This document shows positions 44,459 through 51,230 of a DNA stretch of 64,000 nt, in pieces. This DNA is from Staphylococcus haemolyticus (GTDB lineage Bacteria; Bacillota; Bacilli; Staphylococcales; Staphylococcaceae). Location of the stretch: assembly GCF_006094395.1 (NCBI RefSeq), contig NZ_CP035291.1, forward strand, positions 2,356,001-2,420,000, given 5' to 3'. Positions within the stretch are counted from its first letter, which is position 1; every line of letters begins with the position of its first letter. The notes under the pieces are model-generated. The model made no database searches. It worked only from the letters and a program-made list of their open reading frames with translations, and had not been told where the DNA came from. The position numbers were made by a program, and so were the translations under genes.

Positions 44459-44803
44459 AAAAAATGTGTTTCGTCATGAATAATTACAGAATAATAAAAT
44501 AAAATATGTTTATATTAATTTAAGCATGGGTGTAATAGATTAAGCTCATAAAATAAACTCTCCTCATTAGTCAAATGATTAATGAGGTTTTTTGTATATA
44601 TATAAAAGAGACCAACCATTAAGGTTAGCCTCTTTTAACAATTACATATCCACGTATAGCTAAGGGCTTCATTTAATAAACTCTATAGGACAGCTGAGGC
44701 TTTATATTAGCCTCTGGAAATTATTATCTCTTTTTTTATAGATAATGTCTATTAAATAATTGTTAAAAGTTTTTATTAGTGTGTAAAGATGAATTTACAA
44801 TGT

Positions 44804-44840
44804 ATTTCTCACTGCAACACAGGACGCTTCTCAGTGTCTT
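44804..44840. repeat. Hairpin repeat, copy 2
   Basis: ATTTCTCACTGC...ACGCTTCTCAGTGTCTT; CACTG (44810-44814) pairs with CAGTG (44832-44836). Same 17-nt loop length as copy 1, with a compensating change. Confidence 0.55.
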
Positions 44841-44974
44841 ATGATACAAAAAACCACCACTCACTATATTAGTGACGTTTAAAATGAAATATCTAACTTG
44901 TCCGTGTGCTAATCATTTACATTATCATTCTATGTTAAACTTCATTCTTTTTCTAATTAATTGTTATTCTATGG

Positions 44975-45002
44975 TTGTTATATTTTATATTCTATTTATG
45001 AT
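44975..45002 (+). promoter_or_regulatory. Candidate ktrB promoter
   Basis: -35 TTGTTA (44975-44980), 16-bp spacer, -10 TATGAT (44997-45002), 46 bp before the start codon. Confidence 0.5.
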
Positions 45003-45047
45003 ATTATCTACTTATCAAAATAGAATATAAATATTGGAGTATAAATC

Positions 45048-46355
45048 ATGAGTAAAGCTAATAAATCATTGTACTTTTATTTAATGCTCTTTTTTTCAAC
45101 GACGCTTGTAGGGGCTATCTTACTTTATTTACCCTATACTGGTAAAAAACCTATAACCTTTATAGACGCTCTTTTTATTGCTTCTAGCGCTTTCACTGTT
45201 ACGGGTTTATCTCCAGTTGATATAGGAGCCCAATTTAACCTACTTGGAGAAGTAGTTATATTATTATTAATACAAATCGGTGGGCTTGGTATTGTTACCG
45301 TAACAATGCTCATATTTGTGTTTTTAAATAAAAAGGTTTCACTGCAAAACAGATTTTTAATTATGGTCACATGGAATATAGATGAAGCTGGAGGAGTTGT
45401 CAAATTAATTAAGCATTTAGCGATTTATAGTTTTATTACAGAGTTGATAGGTGCATTTTGTTTAAGTCTATCATTTATACCTAAATTTGGAATTGGACAG
45501 GGATTATTCATAAGTTTATTTACTGCTGTATCAGCTTTTAATAATGCTGGTTTTGCCTTATTTAAAAATAATCTAATAGACTTTTCTAACGATCCAGTAG
45601 TTATTATTACTGTCCCCTTTTTAATAGTTCTAGGTGGATTAGGACATTTCGTACTTGTTGATTTGATTAACTGCAAAAAACTTAATAAGCTTTCATTTCA
45701 TTCAAAAGTGGTACTTTCAACTACTTTTATTTTAATTATTTTTGGCGCTATATTATTCTTTTTATTAGAACAATCCAATACTTTAAATAATATGGGATTG
45801 ATTGAAAAAATAGGTAATGCCTTATTTCAATCGGTAACGACAAGAACAGCCGGTTTCAATAGTATTGATATGGGAAATATTAAAACTCCTACCGCTTTAT
45901 TATTAATGGCACTTATGTTTATTGGAGGAGCGCCTCTTAGTGCTGCTGGAGGTATTAAAGTAACGACATTTGCAATAGTTTTTATTTTTGTTTTAAATGC
46001 TATATGTAAAGAAAATACTGTCTCTTTATTTAATAGAGAAATATCTGACAAATATATTAAACTATCTATCGTGACAATTACCATTTCTATTATTTTCATA
46101 TTCGTTATTACTTTTTTATTAACAATTATTAATCCAAGCATACCATTAGTTAAAATATTGTTTGAAGTTATATCCGCTTTTGGGACTGTTGGTTTGACTA
46201 TGGATCTAACATCTGAATATAACGGCTTAACAGAACTAATTATCGTGATTGTTATGCTATTTGGTAAAGTGGGCTTATTGACTATGGCAAGAGCTTTTAT
46301 TCCTCCAAGAAGCCCTAGAAAATATCATTACTCAAAAGGACATATTCATATTTAA
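45048..46355 (+). CDS. KtrB/TrkH-type potassium (Na+-coupled) transporter, island cargo
   Basis: 435 residues. Integral membrane ion-conducting subunit of the Trk/Ktr/HKT superfamily. The four pore-loop filter motifs are present: TVTGL (50-54), NNAGF (165-169), RTAGF (266-270) and GTVGL (379-383), each with the essential glycine. The gating loop GGAPLSAAGGIK is at about 293-304. It should import K+ with a cytoplasmic KtrA/KtrC-type RCK subunit; none is encoded on the island, so a host subunit would be needed. It is on the opposite strand to the packaging operon, with its own SD (TTGGAG), promoter and terminator, the usual layout of PICI cargo. Confidence 0.9.
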   Translation: MSKANKSLYFYLMLFFSTTLVGAILLYLPYTGKKPITFIDALFIASSAFTVTGLSPVDIGAQFNLLGEVVILLLIQIGGLGIVTVTMLIFVFLNKKVSLQNRFLIMVTWNIDEAGGVVKLIKHLAIYSFITELIGAFCLSLSFIPKFGIGQGLFISLFTAVSAFNNAGFALFKNNLIDFSNDPVVIITVPFLIVLGGLGHFVLVDLINCKKLNKLSFHSKVVLSTTFILIIFGAILFFLLEQSNTLNNMGLIEKIGNALFQSVTTRTAGFNSIDMGNIKTPTALLLMALMFIGGAPLSAAGGIKVTTFAIVFIFVLNAICKENTVSLFNREISDKYIKLSIVTITISIIFIFVITFLLTIINPSIPLVKILFEVISAFGTVGLTMDLTSEYNGLTELIIVIVMLFGKVGLLTMARAFIPPRSPRKYHYSKGHIHI

Positions 46356-46357
46356 TA

Positions 46358-46394
46358 ACAAAGCCTCCTCTATGAAAAATAGAGAAGGCCTTTA
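46358..46394. terminator. Terminator between ktrB and the packaging operon
   Basis: AAAGCCTCCTCTAT...ATAGAGAAGGCCTTT hairpin, usable in both directions. Confidence 0.7.
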
Positions 46395-46463
46395 TTTATA
46401 TCAAAAAGCAGAATGATTTCTTAGTAATATTAAAAGCATGGAGTGTAACTCCATTTTCTTCTA

Positions 46464-46551
46464 TTATTCTTCAAATCTCCCTATATCATCAATAAACGTA
46501 GGTACAACTTTGTTCACATCAACCCTATCGTAAATAAGCCCAACGCTATCT
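46464..46551 (-). pseudogene. terS 3'-end remnant (second copy)
   Basis: Read on the minus strand this gives RVDVNKVVPTFIDDIGRFEE then stop, which aligns with the C-terminus of the intact TerS 270 bp upstream (KVDVNMVTPVFVDDIGTNEDW). No start or N-terminal part remains, and the frame differs from the overlapping 89-residue gene. It is a leftover of a second, diverged terS, perhaps from recombination between islands or phages. Confidence 0.75.
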
Positions 46552-46815
46552 ATTCGGATAAATAAATATCCTATCATCATTTAATTTTATAGATGGTACT
46601 ATGCGCCTATCTACACCGTTTCTTGCAATCATTAAGTTAAACGGTAGTATTACTCCTAAACCTTTTTGTGTTTTACTCAACGTATGCCACACTGCACACT
46701 CTTTATCATTCATAAGATCATCGTAATAGATGACGGAACATTTCTTTATCGCCATTGCTCTGTTATACATATCTTCAATGCTAATCATATTTAATTTATC
46801 GGCAGTATCACACAT
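46546..46815 (-). CDS. PICI protein of unknown function downstream of terS
   Basis: 89 residues. Starts 2 bp after the terS stop with GAGG as SD, so it is translated from the packaging operon. No recognisable domain; the composition is ordinary (VDRRIVPSIKLNDDRIFIYPNR at the C-terminus has one over-long run only when written whole). Its end overlaps the terS remnant, so its own C-terminus may be truncated or newly formed. Confidence 0.55.
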   Translation of the reverse strand: MCDTADKLNMISIEDMYNRAMAIKKCSVIYYDDLMNDKECAVWHTLSKTQKGLGVILPFNLMIARNGVDRRIVPSIKLNDDRIFIYPNR

Positions 46816-46817
46816 GG

Positions 46818-47303
46818 TTACCAGTCCTCATTGGTACCTATATCATCTACAAAAACAGGAGTAACCATATTCACATCTACTTTATCTGTAAATATACTGT
46901 GATAACGACCTAATAAATCACGTGCTTTTAAACGGTCACTAGGCTTAATAGGTACGTCTACCTTTTCCACATGCTCATTATACACAAGGTTCATGCGTCC
47001 AGTGTCTGGATTACGTTGGAATGTCCCTTTCTTAACCACAACCTCTTTAGTCTCTGTCTCGTCTCCAATAGCTGATTGTGTTAATAGATACAATATTTCT
47101 TTTGCAGATAAAATGGTATCGTCCATTATCTCATCTTTCTTACTTTTAATGTATTCGTCCACTTTCTCTTTGCGCAGCAACCTACTACCCGTTACATGTG
47201 CACTATTAGGGCTATATCCTGCTTTTATAGCGCTTTGAGTAACATTGAGTGTCTTAATATACTCATTCGCAAAACGTTCTTGTTTAGGCGTTAGTTTGTC
47301 CAT
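46818..47303 (-). CDS. terS: Terminase small subunit TerS
   Basis: 161 residues, Terminase_2 family. N-terminal DNA-binding helices LTPKQERFANEYIKTLNVTQ and AIKAGYSPNSAHVTGSRLL (about 4-45) are characteristic, and the remainder forms the oligomerisation and large-subunit contact region. In SaPIs the island TerS redirects the helper phage terminase to island DNA by headful packaging. SD AGGAGTGA. It is the last conserved gene of the LexA-type operon. Confidence 0.93.
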   Translation of the reverse strand: MDKLTPKQERFANEYIKTLNVTQSAIKAGYSPNSAHVTGSRLLRKEKVDEYIKSKKDEIMDDTILSAKEILYLLTQSAIGDETETKEVVVKKGTFQRNPDTGRMNLVYNEHVEKVDVPIKPSDRLKARDLLGRYHSIFTDKVDVNMVTPVFVDDIGTNEDW

Positions 47304-47307
47304 TGAA

Positions 47308-47649
47308 TCACTCCTTATTTTCTATAATTTTATTTAATAAACCATCAAATAACTGTTGGACTCTTGTTTTAGATATTTCTAGTATTTGAGCTATATCACC
47401 AAATGTGCGTCCATTACATAGAAACATAAAAATATTGTATTCTCTAAAATCTGCAATACGATCAACCAGGATATCCAGGTCATTCATAAATATATGGTCA
47501 TCTGCATTAATTGTTTGATATGAATATTCGTCTACATCATCATTTAACGTAAAGAAATCATTAGCTGATACATCCTTATAATCATCATCCACATTATTAT
47601 GGTACTTTAATATAAATGTTTTAAGCGTCTCTTTATCACCAACAAACAT
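47308..47649 (-). CDS. Sigma-70 region 4-like HTH protein (PICI packaging operon)
   Basis: 113 residues. Acidic N-terminal half; C-terminal helix-turn-helix like sigma region 4 (FLCNGRTFGDIAQILEISKT, about 79-98). Phage late-gene activators of the RinA/ArpU kind have this form, so it may regulate packaging genes; this is inference. ATG at 47647-47649 chosen over the GTG two codons earlier. It overlaps or abuts the previous stop. Confidence 0.6.
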   Translation of the reverse strand: MFVGDKETLKTFILKYHNNVDDDYKDVSANDFFTLNDDVDEYSYQTINADDHIFMNDLDILVDRIADFREYNIFMFLCNGRTFGDIAQILEISKTRVQQLFDGLLNKIIENKE

Positions 47650-47651
47650 AA

Positions 47652-48110
47652 TCACACCACCATTACTTGTTGGGGTTCACTAGCCTTAGTTAAAGGCTTA
47701 CCATGACCCACGTTGAACAAATCTACCTGCAAACGTTCAATGAGCCTGTGTTCTTTTATACGTCCATGTGATTGCATGTATCTAACCACCTGCTGTTGTT
47801 CTTCTTTTGTATAGGTATTTAGCACCTGCTTTAATAAGGATAGACGTACCAATGAATCATTTTTAAATCGTTTCAAATCAGCTTTCTTTTCACAAATCCA
47901 TATCACAAGTTTATCAACTGGATATGAGACAGAAATCACTCCCATAATATCGTCACATGTCGTTATCGAAGTGCTTAAGTGATACATTTCGCTTATATGT
48001 GACTGGGCTAATTTAATTTTAGAATTGATATACTTTGGATTGTATTTGGTCAACAACTCATATTCTGAGATTTTTGTTTGTTGATATGGTGCACTAATAT
48101 TTTCGTCCAC
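47652..48110 (-). CDS. PICI packaging-operon protein, unknown
   Basis: 152 residues. The start is probably GTG at 48108-48110, 7 bases from GGGGG, giving MDENISAPYQQ; a longer frame to 48146 has no SD. Predicted mostly helical, with no membrane segment. Some resemblance in helix pattern to small phage regulators, but no family is assigned. It is followed at once by the sigma-r4-like protein gene. Confidence 0.55.
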   Translation of the reverse strand: MDENISAPYQQTKISEYELLTKYNPKYINSKIKLAQSHISEMYHLSTSITTCDDIMGVISVSYPVDKLVIWICEKKADLKRFKNDSLVRLSLLKQVLNTYTKEEQQQVVRYMQSHGRIKEHRLIERLQVDLFNVGHGKPLTKASEPQQVMVV

Positions 48111-48172
48111 AATGATACCCCCATTATATAGAATGAGCCTACCCAATAAAGGATAGGCATTTGAGTAATGTT

Positions 48173-48880
48173 TTATTGTCTATAAGCGTAGGCTTGCTTT
48201 CTTGCACCATCTTTTTTAGCTTTAGCATATTTTAATTGCTCGTTATATCTGTCTGCCAATGGTTTGATAACAACGTAACCGTCTTTATCTTTGTTAATGA
48301 CTGAACCTCTGTTCTCCATACCGATTTGTCTTAAAATATTATATTGATATGCTAAATCGTTATATTCTTCATTATTTTCATACGGGTGTAAAACCATTCT
48401 TTTTAATTGTGTGAAAGTACCTGAAATTTGCCCTTGCTCATTTTCAGAAAAACGATTCTCATAAATATTTTGTAATAAACTTAATTCATATACACCTATC
48501 TCTTTAGGGTCAGCATTTCTGACATACTCAATGATTTCTGAGTTATCGTAAAAAGAAAGTCGAGCTTTTAAATTTTGTCTATTAATTAATTCAGCTTGTG
48601 GGTTTGAAATATTTTCGGTTGTCGATTCCTTTTCGATTTCTTCTAATCTACTTTCAATATTCTTAATCTTATCACTAGCAAATTGTTTAAATTCATTTTC
48701 AATTTGAGTTACTTTCGGTTTTTGTTTCTCATCAATCGCATCTAATCTATACCCACGTTGATACATAATAAATGTTTCTTCTAAAAATTCATCTACTTTA
48801 TCCAATAAATCTTTGTATTTTCGATCATTAAAAAGTACGTCGTAAGCACTTCCTGTTTTGGCTGCGTTTGTATTGTACAT
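48173..48880 (-). CDS. PICI packaging-operon protein with coiled coil, unknown
   Basis: 235 residues, acidic and largely helical. A likely coiled coil spans about 50-100 (IENEFKQFASDKIKNIESRL and following). SD AGAGG. In SaPIs genes in this operon remodel the helper capsid (cpmA, cpmB) or interfere with it (ppi). I cannot match this protein to any of those, so a scaffold or capsid-size role is only a guess from position and helicity. Confidence 0.55.
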   Translation of the reverse strand: MYNTNAAKTGSAYDVLFNDRKYKDLLDKVDEFLEETFIMYQRGYRLDAIDEKQKPKVTQIENEFKQFASDKIKNIESRLEEIEKESTTENISNPQAELINRQNLKARLSFYDNSEIIEYVRNADPKEIGVYELSLLQNIYENRFSENEQGQISGTFTQLKRMVLHPYENNEEYNDLAYQYNILRQIGMENRGSVINKDKDGYVVIKPLADRYNEQLKYAKAKKDGARKQAYAYRQ

Positions 48881-48904
48881 ATATAAACCTCTTTCGTTTT
48901 AATT

Positions 48905-49243
48905 TTATAATTCGATACGTTTTAAAGCCTCATAGCGTCTCATACTACCGTCTGCTAACTTCTTAAGACTTTGCATTGCTTGGTGCTTTTCTTGATTAGT
49001 AGTGATGATATAGTAACCACGTTCGTTCTTTTTATAGCTGCACCCAATCGGGTAACCATAATCATCAATCAGCTTACTAATAGCATTTCTTAACCATCTT
49101 TCATTAGTTGAGTTGGATTCATACCCCATTAAGTTAAGTATCTTGGACTTAGTTATATACTTATCTTTTGAGTTTTGAATAGTATCATAAATCCTTAAAT
49201 ATTCGTTTGGTACCTTTATTTTTTCTTTTTCAATTACTTTCAC
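48905..49243 (-). CDS. First gene of the PICI packaging operon, winged-helix-like
   Basis: 112 residues if the GTG at 49241-49243 (8 bases from GGAGG) is used; an ATG 5 codons earlier lacks an SD. NSKDKYITKSKILNLMGYES and NERWLRNAISKLIDDYGYPI look like a winged helix-turn-helix with a beta wing GRYGCSY-like turn (here IGCSYKKNERGYYII). Probably DNA-binding. Directly downstream of the LexA-regulated promoter. Confidence 0.55.
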   Translation of the reverse strand: MKVIEKEKIKVPNEYLRIYDTIQNSKDKYITKSKILNLMGYESNSTNERWLRNAISKLIDDYGYPIGCSYKKNERGYYIITTNQEKHQAMQSLKKLADGSMRRYEALKRIEL

Positions 49244-49344
49244 GGTTATAACCTCCATTTTTTTTATCTCGATGGACGTTACACGTAATAAAAATGTAAA
49301 AAGGAGTAGTTTTTTACTTCAAAAAGAGAATTCTTACTACCTTT

Positions 49345-49373
49345 ATTATACTAATTTTATCCCTAAAAAGCAA
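49345..49373 (-). promoter_or_regulatory. Promoter of the PICI packaging operon
   Basis: Minus strand -35 TTGCTT (49368-49373), 17-bp spacer, -10 TATAAT (49345-49350). A LexA-like box overlaps the -35. Confidence 0.75.
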
Positions 49374-49384
49374 ACTTATGTTCT
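49371..49384. promoter_or_regulatory. LexA-type box overlapping the packaging promoter
   Basis: Minus strand AGAACATAAGTTTG, against the Gram-positive LexA consensus CGAACATATGTTCG-type (GAAC-N4-GTTY). It lies over the -35, so repression by LexA and SOS induction are expected. Confidence 0.65.
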
Positions 49385-49483
49385 CTTTTTTGCTGATTTT
49401 AATTATTTATTATCATCCGGATTAAACACTGATATAACAATATTAATAAAGATTTTCATACACTTTCACAAGTTCCCCTAATA

Positions 49484-49497
49484 AGAACAAATGTTCT
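49484..49497. promoter_or_regulatory. Second LexA-type box
   Basis: AGAACAAATGTTCT, a perfect GAAC-N4-GTTC palindrome, 113 bp upstream of the first box. It may cooperate with it. Confidence 0.65.
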
Positions 49498-49712
49498 ATA
49501 AAAGAGCGTATTTTTGCCCTTTGTGAAATTTTGGACACTTAGCTTTTTTTAGTTTATTTTTTCTTCTAACCTTATTAAACCTTATCAATTTTTCTTAGTT
49601 ACCTTTGTATAACCTTTGTATTTTTGCAAAGTCCAAATTTGGACTCTGCTAATTATTTCAGATATATTAAAATCAATTTTATCCCCTTGAAAAATTGGCA
49701 TTATTTAGCATT
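49498..49712. other. Non-coding stretch between mid genes and packaging operon
   Basis: About 215 bp, very AT-rich. It contains TTACCTTTGTATAACCTTTGTA, a tandem of ACCTTTGTA, and an inverted GTCCAAATTTGGAC palindrome near 49631-49644, a possible operator. No gene. Confidence 0.4.
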
Positions 49713-49745
49713 AAAAAAGCCATGCACCTATTAAAGTGCATGACC
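49713..49745 (-). terminator. Terminator after the mid-region genes
   Basis: Minus strand TCATGCACTTTAATAGGTGCATGG followed by CTTTTTT. Confidence 0.75.
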
Positions 49746-49752
49746 TATAAAT

Positions 49753-50397
49753 TTACGCTTTCACTCCATTGTAATAAGACTGTTTCAATTCATTCAGTCG
49801 CTTAATCAATGCCTTACTATCATCTTCATTCGCCTTCTCGTTCTGGATAAACTCAGTAATAATTTTCAAGCCCTCAACTAATTCTGGTGCAGGTTTATTA
49901 ATTCCAGTAGCTAACTGATACAACATTTCCATATTACCTATAACATCTGCATTACTAGTTTGAACGCCCTCAAGTTCATCTATATTGAAATCTCTACTCA
50001 TGTAGTCGAACATGTCACTATTATTACTTTCTGCGAACGTCTCAAGTCCATACATAAAATAATCATTATCAAACATGAAACTAGCCATCATATCGCTTAT
50101 AGTGTCATGTGTGCCATCTGGCATTTCGTAACCAGCATAATGCCCCTCAATGCTCTCTATAAGTTTCTCAGTATGCTTTTCTGACGCAATCTCAAAAGTT
50201 TTTCTCACTTCACAATCTTTTATCAATACATGAGCATACATCTTCCCTTTGCTCATCAGATACACAACATTAAACGGATCGTTATATATCTTAAATGCAA
50301 AAGGTACTTTATAACTACTTTCACATAGTCCAGTAAAATATCTTAATAATGTTGCTGCTCTAGTTTCAAATTCATTTGCTATAATTTCAACGTTCAT
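49753..50397 (-). CDS. PICI protein of unknown function
   Basis: 214 residues, acidic, no membrane segment. ATG at 50395-50397 is used; it begins just after the upstream stop codon. Domain not recognised. It occupies the place of SaPI mid genes (between rep/ori and the packaging operon) that often encode phage-interference or accessory functions. No specific function is claimed. Confidence 0.55.
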   Translation of the reverse strand: MNVEIIANEFETRAATLLRYFTGLCESSYKVPFAFKIYNDPFNVVYLMSKGKMYAHVLIKDCEVRKTFEIASEKHTEKLIESIEGHYAGYEMPDGTHDTISDMMASFMFDNDYFMYGLETFAESNNSDMFDYMSRDFNIDELEGVQTSNADVIGNMEMLYQLATGINKPAPELVEGLKIITEFIQNEKANEDDSKALIKRLNELKQSYYNGVKA

Positions 50398-50398
50398 A

Positions 50399-50920
50399 CT
50401 ATACACGTTCCTTTCTTCTAATCATCAAATTTTCGTTATCTTTTCCCACTTTGCCGATACTTTCAAATTTATATTTTCTAAAATATTCAGTATTTTTTTC
50501 GCTTTCAGTCCACAAACAAGACTCAAGATTTAGTTTTGTAGAAATTGCCAATATATCTTTTAATAGCATTTTGCCATGTCCTTTTTTAAGCGAATTTAAA
50601 TTATCTATTTCAATGATCCAATCACTGTTAAAATATTGTTTAAGTAACGGATTAGGCTTTCTAATATTAAACTTTATGAGTGCTTTGAAATCTTTAGTAA
50701 TCAATGATATATCCCCACCAATACAATAGAGATAATATTTCTTGTTTAACAAAATTACTTCTTGAATAAAGATTTTGTGAGTTTTAGTGGAATTAGTCAA
50801 AAGACTAATAATCAAACCTTTAGCCATGTTTTCTTGTTCCTTCTTCACATGCTGCTGAAATTTATTATTATTTATAAACATCTTAAATTGTTGGTGTCCT
50901 ATTTCTGTAATTGTAGGCAT
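50399..50920 (-). CDS. GNAT-like protein on the island
   Basis: 173 residues. The C-terminal part reads LKKGHGKMLLKDILAISTKL (about 111-130) and NTEYFRKYKFESIGKVG, a GNAT-like acetyl-CoA loop and terminal strand, but the N-terminal 60 residues are unusual (a possible separate helical region). Start ATG with TGGAGG upstream. It follows the origin on the leftward operon. Acetyltransferase activity is inferred from motif only. Confidence 0.6.
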   Translation of the reverse strand: MPTITEIGHQQFKMFINNNKFQQHVKKEQENMAKGLIISLLTNSTKTHKIFIQEVILLNKKYYLYCIGGDISLITKDFKALIKFNIRKPNPLLKQYFNSDWIIEIDNLNSLKKGHGKMLLKDILAISTKLNLESCLWTESEKNTEYFRKYKFESIGKVGKDNENLMIRRKERV

Positions 50921-50942
50921 ACTTGACCTCCATATTTAATAA

Positions 50943-51230
50943 TTGGGAATTATTCCTCGTTAAGTTCCCACATCAATTTTTTATCGGGAACTGTCTAAAC
51001 CTTTGATATATATGGCTTGAGCAAAATTAGTTCCCGTTGTCCCCGTTAATTATTTTTTATTGTTTTGTATTTTATAATTAATTACTCTAGTTATTTTTTA
51101 ATCACATATACTATTTATATATAAGTGGGAACTTCGGGAACTATTAGACTTAAAGCCTGATAATATAGTATTTATTGAGTTCCCGTTTGTATCTTTTGAA
51201 TGGGTACTAACGGGAACTATTGGGAACTTA
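50943..51230. other. Predicted island replication origin (iterons)
   Basis: About nine copies of GGGAACT or its complement AGTTCCC in two clusters: near 50943, 50963, 50985 and 51029, then 51125, 51135, 51178, 51209 and 51220, flanking an AT-rich block 51040-51120. It abuts the rep gene end. Two iteron clusters around an AT-rich core are what SaPI Rep proteins bind and unwind. Confidence 0.75.

Larger units (their letters stand above)
43961..44974. other. Non-coding region with several hairpins upstream of ktrB
   Basis: About 1 kb without a supported gene. Hairpins: TTGAGGCAA/TTGCCTCAA at 43978-44005, GGGC/GCCC plus T run (minus) at 44163-44178, CCTCATTA...TAATGAGG plus T6 (plus) at 44562-44593, and AAAAGAG...CTCTTTT at 44604-44636. 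A pair of related hairpin repeats lies at 44421-44458 and 44804-44840. The density of terminators suggests several short RNAs, none of which is proven. Confidence 0.5.

Noticed and set aside
43961..44974. Small toxin ORFs of the Fst/SprA type
   Set aside because: No 25-35 residue frame with a membrane helix, charged tail and SD was found on either strand.
44880..45047. c-di-AMP (ydaO) riboswitch upstream of the potassium transporter
   Set aside because: The expected conserved segments are not recognisable.
49272..49481. 69-codon plus-strand frame
   Set aside because: It covers the packaging promoter and LexA box in the opposite direction and has no SD.
49508..49520. Additional TGCCCTTT copy in mid-island
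   Set aside because: Single isolated copy far from either end; probably chance.
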